A DNA stretch of 64,000 nt, taken from an uncultured Erysipelotrichaceae bacterium. Lineage in GTDB: Bacteria; Bacillota_I; Bacilli_A; RFN20; CAG-826. Below the pieces are notes generated by a model. It searched no databases, was not told where the DNA came from, and saw only the letters and a list, made by a program, of their open reading frames with translations. This document shows positions 45,770 through 53,029 of this stretch, piece after piece. The DNA lies in NCBI GenBank assembly GCA_902787955.1, contig CADAIJ010000003.1, forward strand, positions 77,907 through 141,906, given 5' to 3'. Each line of letters begins with the position of its first letter. The first letter of the stretch is position 1. A program made the position numbers and the translations under genes.

Positions 45770-47638
45770 TTATTTCCCTTTAATAAAGAGGAAAGTATGT
45801 AACATTATTTTGGTGTCCAATATAACTGACATCTTTTTAACGTATTCACTATCGAACCACGCCTTAGACATAACATCATGCTGTCTTTTCATATAGACTT
45901 GAGAATAACCAGTAATACCTGGCTTAACATCAAAAGCGCTTGGTTTATATTTGTCTCTAGCCTCTATTAAGATATCTTCATGTTCACTAGCACCTGGTCT
46001 AGGACCTACAAAAGACATATTACCAATAAAGACATTAATAAACTGTAATGTTTCGTCTATTGATGTCACTCTTAAAAATCTTCCAAATTTAGTTTCGTAT
46101 TTGTCTCTATCATTATCAGACATTTCGTATGGTGGAATGATTGGAGCGTCCACCTTCATTGATCTAAATTTAAACATCTTAAATATCTTCTTATGTTTGC
46201 CCACTCTTTTAGGAGCGAAGACAGGATGTCCTTTAGTGATTATCATATTAACTATGAAAATCCACCACCAAAGGAGGATAGTAGATATAATAATCATTAT
46301 TAAAGAGAAGATAATATCAAAGAGACGCTTAAAGAATAAGAAGAGTTTCTTAGACTCTATATAATAATTATCATCTTCATCTATGTTCTCTTTATGGGCT
46401 TTATTAAGTGCATAAATAATAAAGATAAGAATAACAATTAAAGTAACTCCTCCCACAACTAGAAGAAGCTTAAATAAATCAGAAGAGAAGAAAGATAGAT
46501 TAAACCCTCTAAATTCACCAGTATTAGGATCAATCCCGGCTTGTGAACACATTGTTTTCCATTTCTCATTCACGCTATAAGGAGTATCTTTAATTAAATT
46601 CTCGTAAGAGTTTCCATTTTGTGAATATCCAGAATAATCCATGAGTATCTCTTTTTTAAGATCATTAATTGTGGCAGACTTATTCTTAAACCAAGTATTA
46701 AAAAGATTAGATACGGTAAAAGAAGTTGAACCATTAGAATCTGCTTTACCATAAGTTAGATAAGCTTCACAGACATATTTAAGGATAGTCGCACTAGCGG
46801 AATTCACACTACCAGTAAGAACACTAAACTCAGTATTATTTAAATCAGCGAAGTAACATGATCCATAAGAGATGTTGGGGATTTCTGCCATATCATAGAT
46901 TAAATAAGAATGTCCTTCTTTTTGTGATATAGATAAGAAAGACATAGAACTAACTGTATAAGGAATATCCGCGTAATAATATGTTTCATTTGTAGAGAGA
47001 TTTAAGACTTGCTCCATCTCGATAAGGATAAAGGCCTTACTTAAATCATCTATATAACCTATAACATTCTTACGAGGTGTCCCCCAGTCATCATTATCAT
47101 AGAAGTTAGGATAAGTGTTATTTAGCCACACTCTTTGGGTTTTATATGTAGCGCCTGGGTTTTTTATTCTTTCCCCATAATAGCCATATCCTTTAATCTC
47201 TTGTTTAGAGTTAGCGGTATATTCATCTAAACATAGATAGTTATATTCTTTATTTAGAAGTGGGTTATCTTCTCCCCCACTTATAAAGATAGATAAATAA
47301 TCATCTATAGATGAATCAAATGAATGTATTTCAAAACCATAGTCTTGATTAGTAAAGATAGTATAAGGGATAACTTCTTTAGTTTTATATAGATAATCAT
47401 TAATAAGAGTTAATTCTACTTCATGAGTAGTTGTGTCTTTATACACTAAGGTTGGGTTAGCACCTTCTTCTTTAAATTTAGTGTTTAAAGATAAATCAAC
47501 ATAAATAGTTTTATCATTAACATACCAAGCATTAACTTCATTATTATTAATTCTAGAATTAGACGATAAAGAAATAGTTCCAAAAGATAAAACATTAAGA
47601 AGTATAGAGATGATAAATATATAATATTTCTTTAACAT
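45770..47638 (-). CDS. exopolysaccharide sugar transferase fused to a large extracellular domain (622 aa)
   Basis: The C-terminal 195 residues (428-622) are a bacterial sugar transferase (polyprenyl-phosphate sugar-phosphate transferase): a re-entrant hydrophobic segment, FKFRSM, the catalytic Asp-Glu in SIDETLQFINVF and MSFVGPRPG. Such enzymes start repeat-unit synthesis on undecaprenyl phosphate. Unusually, the N-terminus has a signal-like helix (5-25), about 350 presumably extracellular residues rich in Tyr, Asn and Ser, and a membrane helix near 380-405. The usual four-helix N-terminal region of WbaP-type proteins is absent. No ribosome-binding site is clear at ATG 47638. Operon partners may be the Wzz/CpsD-like genes upstream. 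Confidence 0.85.
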   Translation of the reverse strand: MLKKYYIFIISILLNVLSFGTISLSSNSRINNNEVNAWYVNDKTIYVDLSLNTKFKEEGANPTLVYKDTTTHEVELTLINDYLYKTKEVIPYTIFTNQDYGFEIHSFDSSIDDYLSIFISGGEDNPLLNKEYNYLCLDEYTANSKQEIKGYGYYGERIKNPGATYKTQRVWLNNTYPNFYDNDDWGTPRKNVIGYIDDLSKAFILIEMEQVLNLSTNETYYYADIPYTVSSMSFLSISQKEGHSYLIYDMAEIPNISYGSCYFADLNNTEFSVLTGSVNSASATILKYVCEAYLTYGKADSNGSTSFTVSNLFNTWFKNKSATINDLKKEILMDYSGYSQNGNSYENLIKDTPYSVNEKWKTMCSQAGIDPNTGEFRGFNLSFFSSDLFKLLLVVGGVTLIVILIFIIYALNKAHKENIDEDDNYYIESKKLFLFFKRLFDIIFSLIMIIISTILLWWWIFIVNMIITKGHPVFAPKRVGKHKKIFKMFKFRSMKVDAPIIPPYEMSDNDRDKYETKFGRFLRVTSIDETLQFINVFIGNMSFVGPRPGASEHEDILIEARDKYKPSAFDVKPGITGYSQVYMKRQHDVMSKAWFDSEYVKKMSVILDTKIMLHTFLFIKGK

Positions 47639-47718
47639 ATAGAGTAATTTTAAAGTTATTGATTAATCTATTCAATAATATCTTAGTTTATGGTTATATC
47701 TTTAGGCCTTAAAAATAT

Positions 47719-47857
47719 CTATCTGTTTAAATTTACCTATTTTTAAACACTTGAGGGGGTTATTTATATGCCTATCTGTTTAAAATTCGGCATTTTTAAA
47801 CACTTAGCCATAATTTAGAGGTGCTATGTGTATAGAAATCATATATTTTAAACACTT
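47719..47857. repeat. three 34-bp direct repeats with 52-53 bp periodicity
   Basis: Units at 47719-47752, 47772-47805 and 47824-47857. The first two share CTATCTGTTTAAA and ATTTTTAAACACTT; the third keeps CTAT and TTTTAAACACTT. Arms TGTTTAAA and TTTAAACA make units 1 and 2 partly palindromic. Starts are 53 and 52 bases apart, about five helical turns. On the plus strand units 2 and 3 also lie in 16-codon frames behind GAGGGGG and AGAGGTG. The remaining part of 47639-47971 has a CCGAAA/TTTCGG hairpin (47895-47917) and no gene. Confidence 0.7.
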
Positions 47858-47971
47858 AACAAATAGTGTGTGTTAATGATCGAGATACGAAAACCCGAAA
47901 TAAGCCCATATTTTCGGCAGCTATAAAATAATTTTTTATTGGAAATTGCGATAAGGAAATAGCTCAAAACA

Positions 47972-48511
47972 CTAATTATTTTGTGATTTGATTAATCTTC
48001 TAAAATTCTGGGAAATATTTGTAACAAGTTTAATATCGTTTCCTTCTTGATAAACAATTTTCATCATTCCGATATTTATCAATGCGGTTCCTGATGAGAA
48101 AATTGATGCTATTTGATAAGGTGTTGGTGTATCAGAAGTAATTGATTCTAAAATGTTTCCATCAAATTTATAGTGTTTAAAAATTGGCTTTTCAATTGTT
48201 TCTTTTCTAACGCTCCAATTATTATCAAAATTATTATCTGGTGGATTTCTTTTTACGATGATTGTTGTATTTATAAGCATCATAAATAAGATAAAACTAT
48301 CTTCGGTAAAGCATATTTGCAAATATATACCAGAGCAAAATGAATTTTCACTATAAGTTCCATCAAGGGAAATATCAAAACCCGTTGAATTATCTTTCCC
48401 ACACGGTTTTAGATATAAATTCAAAATTTTGTAATCTTTAAATTTTAATAAAGTTATTATTTCGTCTCGATATTTAGAAAAAGATTCGTTATCCCAATTA
48501 AAGTTATTCAC
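47972..48511 (-). CDS. hypothetical protein (179 aa)
   Basis: I do not recognise this protein. It is 179 residues, without signal peptide or membrane helix, with mixed alpha/beta character and many Asn, Phe and Ile. It lies 5 bases after the zinc-ribbon gene and is likely co-transcribed with it. It could be an immunity- or effector-type protein of the accessory region, but nothing in the sequence shows this. Confidence 0.55.
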   Translation of the reverse strand: MNNFNWDNESFSKYRDEIITLLKFKDYKILNLYLKPCGKDNSTGFDISLDGTYSENSFCSGIYLQICFTEDSFILFMMLINTTIIVKRNPPDNNFDNNWSVRKETIEKPIFKHYKFDGNILESITSDTPTPYQIASIFSSGTALINIGMMKIVYQEGNDIKLVTNISQNFRRLIKSQNN

Positions 48512-48516
48512 GTAAA

Positions 48517-48891
48517 TTACTCTCTAATCTTTCCCGGAATCTCATTTCTTCTCATAAAGAACTGTTCAGGATCTATATAGAAAATTGGTGTGTTACTACT
48601 AGAATCTTCATATACCGCAAAATATCCTCTTTTACCTTCTCCATCAGGAGTGGTGTAATAAAAATGTTCCATCTTAGAATTGACTTCCATCTCTTTGGTT
48701 AAAGCGATAGAACCATACTTATTTAATTGAACATCCTTCTTTTCATGATCTGTCCCTGGGTTTACAACTAATATCGATGGATAATAACCTTCAAATAAAA
48801 TCTTTCCCTCAATCGGATAACCACAGCTAGGACACGCTACTGCTTGACTACTAATTCGTTTCCCACATTCTGGACACATTACTAACGCCAT
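48517..48891 (-). CDS. zinc-ribbon protein (124 aa)
   Basis: The N-terminus has two CxxC knuckles (MCPECGKRI and ACPSCGYPI), a zinc-ribbon of the DZR type. The remaining 90 residues form a beta-rich domain (DVQLNKYGSIALTK, YYTTPDGEGKRGYFAVY). A GGGGG ribosome-binding site precedes the start. It and the 179-residue gene form a pair. Function unknown; such ribbons often anchor small effector or sensor domains. Confidence 0.65.
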   Translation of the reverse strand: MALVMCPECGKRISSQAVACPSCGYPIEGKILFEGYYPSILVVNPGTDHEKKDVQLNKYGSIALTKEMEVNSKMEHFYYTTPDGEGKRGYFAVYEDSSSNTPIFYIDPEQFFMRRNEIPGKIRE

Positions 48892-49122
48892 ATAGTACCC
48901 CCTTTATTTTGAAATATAAAAATAATAGACAAAATATAATTTAACAAGAAGCATATATCTTTATTTAAAATATATATAAATTTTTTAGAAAATTAAATAA
49001 TGAAGTAACTATATTATCCGCTAATTATATTTCACTGATTATAAAACTTATCTATAAAGCATATGGCTAATAATTTGATAATATATTTGTCTTTGTGTTT
49101 TTTGCAAACAAATCTAAAAATA

Positions 49123-49151
49123 AGCACCCACGAATTCGATTCGTGGGTGCT
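49123..49151 (-). terminator. terminator of the CpsC/CpsD-like operon
   Basis: Perfect 13-bp stem AGCACCCACGAAT/ATTCGTGGGTGCT with 3-base loop, followed on the minus strand by TTATTTTT. The rest of 48892-49122 is AT-rich with no gene seen. Confidence 0.92.
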
Positions 49152-49175
49152 ACACTATTTAAGAATAACTAATAA

Positions 49176-49817
49176 TTATTTAATAATAACCGTTTTAGCG
49201 ATTGGGAGTTTGTTCTCCACTAAATATTGTAAGGCATAATAGATATCGCCTTTTTTAGTTAAGCTAGATTGGCTAACTAAGATGATTGCGTTTACTAGTC
49301 CTTTAAGTAAAGATACTTCTTTATGTTTCTTTAAGGAAGGAACTAGTACGACAAAGTGATCATATTTAGCTTCGTTATCTTTAATAATCTTATTAATTAA
49401 GCCTTTTTTATATACTTCAGAAGGATAGACTTCTTTATTTAAGCAAACTGCATCAATACCTTCATCAATAAAGATAACTTCATAGTTTTCTTCTTTTTCA
49501 CTAGAACCTACTTCGACATCACTTTCTTCTTTTTTAGTAAGAAGCTTTGCTAATGATGGGTTATATAGATTAGCGTCAATTACTAAAGTCTTTTCTTTAT
49601 TTAAAGCATAGGAATGAGCGAAGGCTTTTCCAAATGCTGCGGCTAATTCATCATTATGAATAGATGTAACTGCGATTACTTTGGTATCAAAAGAAACAGT
49701 AATCTCGTTTTGGAGAGCGGTTAATCTACGATGGATTGTTTCATTCTCTTTAACTTTTAAAATGTTATCAATCATCATTTGTTTTAAGACATTATTATCT
49801 TTTAAAGCGTTAAACAT
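49176..49817 (-). CDS. CpsD/CapB-like protein lacking Walker A
   Basis: A 213-residue relative of BY-kinases that regulate capsule chain length. Walker A' is kept as TLVIDANLYNPSL (77-89), but where the P-loop GEGKS/T should lie (about 52-60) the sequence reads SIHNDELAA, so ATP binding is unlikely in the usual way. No tyrosine-rich tail is present; the end is KTVIIK. It follows the CpsC/Wzz gene. It is probably a pseudo-kinase regulator (inference). Confidence 0.65.
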   Translation of the reverse strand: MFNALKDNNVLKQMMIDNILKVKENETIHRRLTALQNEITVSFDTKVIAVTSIHNDELAAAFGKAFAHSYALNKEKTLVIDANLYNPSLAKLLTKKEESDVEVGSSEKEENYEVIFIDEGIDAVCLNKEVYPSEVYKKGLINKIIKDNEAKYDHFVVLVPSLKKHKEVSLLKGLVNAIILVSQSSLTKKGDIYYALQYLVENKLPIAKTVIIK

Positions 49818-49843
49818 AATATTATTATCCTCCTCTCTCCAGT

Positions 49844-50539
49844 TTATTTCTTATCTGTTACGGTTAAGGTGAAGGCATCGCCTCCTAAGGCAATGATATC
49901 ATCTTTATCGTAAACTTGATCAGACACTATTTCATAAACAAATGGAACACCTAAAGCTAAGACTGCTCCTAAAGCTAAGCCAATAAGTAAGTATTTATTT
50001 TCACTACTATTTTTAGTTGGAGCACTTGCTTCACTATAAGACATGTTAGCGTATTCTGCTTTAGCAGGGTTTCGATCCGCTTTAAGATATGCAACTGCGT
50101 TCTTGGTAAGTTCATTCATAACTTGTTGAGTGATAGATTTATCACTAGAAGTGAATGAATAAGAAACATTAATAGAGTTAGTAGCTAAGGTTGCAAAAGA
50201 TAAGCCAGATTTAATCTCTGCTACTGTGATTTCATTTCCGTTAGCGTGCTTAACATTATTCTCTTTTAAGTTAACCGCGGTTGTATATATAGCGCCTGGT
50301 TTAGTTTCATCATTAGAAGTATCACGAATATAGTTTTGGATAACTTGATATTGCGCCGCACTTATAACAGCATTTCTATTAAGTGTGACACTAGATTGAT
50401 ATGTTTTAGTCATCATAAAGTTAGTGACTAAAAATGTAGCAAGAGCGATTGGAATAAAGATTAATAAGATAATATGAAATCTTCTTGCTAATGTGAGATA
50501 GATGGTTTTAAGACCAATTTGTTTTTCGTATCTGTCCAT
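49844..50539 (-). CDS. Wzz/CpsC-type polysaccharide co-polymerase
   Basis: A 231-residue membrane protein of the chain-length determinant family. Helix 1 is at about 22-44, an extracellular domain follows, and helix 2 is at about 184-205 with VPFVYEIVSDQVYDKDDI after it, a typical Wzz end. The C-terminal cytoplasmic tail is short. It is paired with the CpsD-like protein. The 303-base gap upstream holds the small two-hairpin RNA element. Confidence 0.82.
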   Translation of the reverse strand: MDRYEKQIGLKTIYLTLARRFHIILLIFIPIALATFLVTNFMMTKTYQSSVTLNRNAVISAAQYQVIQNYIRDTSNDETKPGAIYTTAVNLKENNVKHANGNEITVAEIKSGLSFATLATNSINVSYSFTSSDKSITQQVMNELTKNAVAYLKADRNPAKAEYANMSYSEASAPTKNSSENKYLLIGLALGAVLALGVPFVYEIVSDQVYDKDDIIALGGDAFTLTVTDKK

Positions 50540-50721
50540 AGTAGTATTTTTCCTTATAAATAAGCAATGTAATTTTATTATAAATAAATTAATGTGTCTA
50601 TTGTTTGTTTAAAGATGCCAAATGAGGGTGCTTGTATTTCGTTAATCGCAAGCAAATTGAAAATGCTCTTTTATCGAATTTGAATTATCAAAGTTTTAAA
50701 TGGCTATTGTAAGGAAAATGT

Positions 50722-50810
50722 TTGAAATTATAATCTATAAAACTCTATAATATAAACGATCATAAACCGATAAGGTTTGAAAAGAGGCCTTGATAGGCGC
50801 TCTTTTTTTG
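50722..50810 (+). ncRNA. copy A of a two-hairpin small RNA / bidirectional terminator element
   Basis: Promoter TTGAAA (50722-50727), 18-base spacer, TATAAT (50746-50751). The transcript (about 50760-50810) has hairpin AAACC-GATAA-GGTTT and a terminator stem AAAAGAG-GCCT/AGGC-GCTCTTTT plus T-run. Copy B at 62160-62208 shares a 27-base block exactly; in the stem, GCCT/AGGC becomes GTCT/AGAC, a compensatory change. Confidence 0.65.
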
Positions 50811-50842
50811 TCCTTTGGACAAACATGTTCCAAGATAACAAT

Positions 50843-51904
50843 TTAATTAAATTTATATATTGGCGTAAATTTTGTATCTAACGTGCTGTATGGCAGTTTG
50901 TTTTCGTTGTGTAATCTTCCTAAAACAATGCAAGGATGAATTCCAATTTTGTTCGCAAAACATTTAATAGAGCTTGAGGAAAAGTTGTTATTAATTATAA
51001 ATTTGTTCCATTCTTCCCTTGGAATCAAAATATCCTCTGCTTTTGCATCAGCTTCTTTATCATCAACACCATCAATGGACAAAAGGGCTTCTCTTTTGTG
51101 TTCCATTAGAACATGTGCAATCTCATGGCAAACTGTGAACCAGAATAAATCTGCTTTTCCTCCTCTATTAGAAACAGATAACATTACGTTATCTTTGCTT
51201 AGCCATTTAGTGGCCCCATAAATATTTGATTTAGATAAATATGGAAGCAAAACAAACGAAACACCACAATCTTTAAACATTTGTTGAAGTTCTGGATAGA
51301 AAATATCTTTTTTCATTGTTGTCATTTTGCGTATTGTTGGTAATTTTCTAATCAATTCTTCTCTATTATAAGTGCTACTTTGTCTTTTTCTAGCCTCATT
51401 TAGAGCAATCGCAATCCATAGATTTTGATAAAAATAACTATTTAATCCTTTCTTGGTATGTTGTTCCTTAAAACAAACCAAAAGATCTTTATTGTCTAAA
51501 AGAGTTAATTGATTAACACCGACGAATTTCCTTACTTTAAGGACAATTGTATTGTTGTCATCGCTAGGATCTATAATTTGAAACGCTGATAAATAATCTT
51601 TAACATTTTTAACGAGTTTCCAATCTTCGGACAATGATTTCAACATTTCTTGTTCTTTTTTTGATGCGTTGTATTGATTTTGGAGATTAGTCCAAAAATT
51701 TACACTGTTTCCAAAATATTCAGATAACTTAAAAGCAATCTCAAAACTCACATCACAGTTCCCAGTAATAATACCGGATATCATTCTTTCCGATATTCCT
51801 GTTCTAATTGAAAACTCTTTAGCAGTCATCTCTAATGCATCAAGCGCATCTTTTAAATAGACGCCTGGATGGAATTTTGTTATTTCCCTTCTTCTCTCAA
51901 TCAT
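50843..51904 (-). CDS. higA: HigA-type antitoxin fused to an ImmA/IrrE metallopeptidase-like domain
   Basis: A 353-residue two-domain protein. The N-terminal HTH (about 20-75: FSIRTGISERMISGIITG) is typical of HigA, and the C-terminal part carries the zinc motif HEIAH (260-264) plus downstream acidic residues of the COG2856/ImmA family. It starts 8 bases inside higB, in toxin-first order. The peptidase-like domain may degrade a partner or sense stress (inference). The downstream two-hairpin element can act as its terminator. Confidence 0.85.
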   Translation of the reverse strand: MIERRREITKFHPGVYLKDALDALEMTAKEFSIRTGISERMISGIITGNCDVSFEIAFKLSEYFGNSVNFWTNLQNQYNASKKEQEMLKSLSEDWKLVKNVKDYLSAFQIIDPSDDNNTIVLKVRKFVGVNQLTLLDNKDLLVCFKEQHTKKGLNSYFYQNLWIAIALNEARKRQSSTYNREELIRKLPTIRKMTTMKKDIFYPELQQMFKDCGVSFVLLPYLSKSNIYGATKWLSKDNVMLSVSNRGGKADLFWFTVCHEIAHVLMEHKREALLSIDGVDDKEADAKAEDILIPREEWNKFIINNNFSSSSIKCFANKIGIHPCIVLGRLHNENKLPYSTLDTKFTPIYKFN

Positions 51905-52259
51905 GGTAATCTCCTATCTTCCCAATTCTGAATTTCTTTGTTTCTTTTAGCACATCAATTTCTTGATTATTAACATCAGGAATTCTAACCTTATCGTTTT
52001 CATCTAAACAAAGAGCGGGAACTCTCCATTTAGATTTTTTGTTATCTGGAGACAAGGAGTAAACTCCCCTCATATCTCCGTGTAATAAATGCATTTTATA
52101 TTGTGGCAACGATTTAATATCGTTTGCGCATTCAGCAGCCTCAATAGCACACAACATTTTCTCAAGCCCTACCGAAAACACTTGCCCATACTTTCTTTTA
52201 ATGTATTTGGCATCATAATATTCTTTTTCAATACTAGGCGAATCAAATGTCATTTTCAT
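51897..52259 (-). CDS. higB: HigB-like toxin
   Basis: A 120-residue RelE-superfamily toxin, longer than RelE. The middle LPQYKMHLLHGDMRGVYSLS matches the HigB region that contacts mRNA. Toxin-first order with higA supports the call. A -10 box ends 9 bases before ATG without a ribosome-binding site, so the message is probably leaderless. Its operator lies between the -35 and -10 boxes. Confidence 0.8.
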   Translation of the reverse strand: MKMTFDSPSIEKEYYDAKYIKRKYGQVFSVGLEKMLCAIEAAECANDIKSLPQYKMHLLHGDMRGVYSLSPDNKKSKWRVPALCLDENDKVRIPDVNNQEIDVLKETKKFRIGKIGDYHD

Positions 52260-52268
52260 AGTGTATTC

Positions 52269-52297
52269 ATATTACATTTTTTGTAATTTAAAATCAA
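52269..52297 (-). promoter_or_regulatory. higBA promoter with palindromic operator
   Basis: Minus strand TTGATT (52292-52297), 17-base spacer, TAATAT (52269-52274). The palindrome ATTACA-(5 T/A)-TGTAAT (52271-52287) fills the spacer and reaches into the -10 box, as expected for HigA repression. Confidence 0.65.
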
Positions 52298-52321
52298 TGG
52301 TTAAATTATAAACTTTAAAAC

Positions 52322-52349
52322 ATAGCGCCGCCCTTTTTGGCAACGCTAT
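52322..52349. terminator. hairpin between higBA and the rfbB remnant
   Basis: ATAGCG/CGCTAT outer and GCC/GGC inner stem. Weak T-runs follow on both strands, so it could end either transcript. Confidence 0.5.
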
Positions 52350-52382
52350 TAGTCTTTTCTTTATTTATTAGTGTGTTAATTA

Positions 52383-52750
52383 TCTATCCGTACATATTTT
52401 GGTAATACTTTTGATAATCACCACTAGTACATTCATCTAACCAATCTTTATGGTCTTGATACCATTTGATAGTTAGTTTAATTCCATCTTTAAACATTGT
52501 AGTTGGTGCCCAGCCTAATTCTTTCATAGCTTTATCAGGAGCGATTGCATATCTTAAATCATGGCCTTTCCGGTCTTTAACATATGTAATTAAACTTTCT
52601 GGTTTATTAAGTTCTTTAAGGATAATCTTAACAATCTCGATATTAGCTTTTTCATTATGACCACCAAGATTATATATCCCCCCTACTCTACTTTTTTAGA
52701 ACTGCTAATATATCTCTACAATGATCTTCAACATGTCTTTAACGTACTAT
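52383..52750 (-). pseudogene. rfbB: decayed dTDP-glucose 4,6-dehydratase, C-terminal remnant
   Basis: From 52676 down to the stop at 52383 the minus strand reads IYNLGGHNEKANIEIVKII, then YAIAPDKAMKELGWAPTT and a normal RfbB end. Just upstream, 52691-52732 in another frame reads VEDHCRDILAVLKK, which normally precedes that segment, so about 2 bases are lost in between. Farther upstream HVEDH is preceded by VR and a stop, and the dehydrogenase part is absent. RfbB makes dTDP-4-keto-6-deoxyglucose for surface sugars; this copy is dead. Confidence 0.85.
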
Positions 52751-53029
52751 AATAATCCCAAATTTTTATTTGACGTAAATAATTCCGACTGTAAAAATCC
52801 TACTTAGAGGTCAACTAGCCACTAATGATGCCGTCCATCTAAGCAAAAAAACTCATTGTTTGAATCATCAAATGTGTCGTTATAGTTGTTCGACGGTTTA
52901 ATCAACTACTTGTGTCAAAATGAATCGCAATTACCAAAACAAGTAAAAGGTTACATTAATTAATAATTATTAAGTCTGAATAATGAGTTTAAAAGTATAC
53001 TGAGATATGCGAATAAAACAGGTAATGAT

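Noticed and set aside
47719-47857. CRISPR-like array
   Set aside because: Only three units with diverging sequence, 18-19 base intervals and no cas genes nearby. Repeat arms suggest a regulator site or small ORFs instead.
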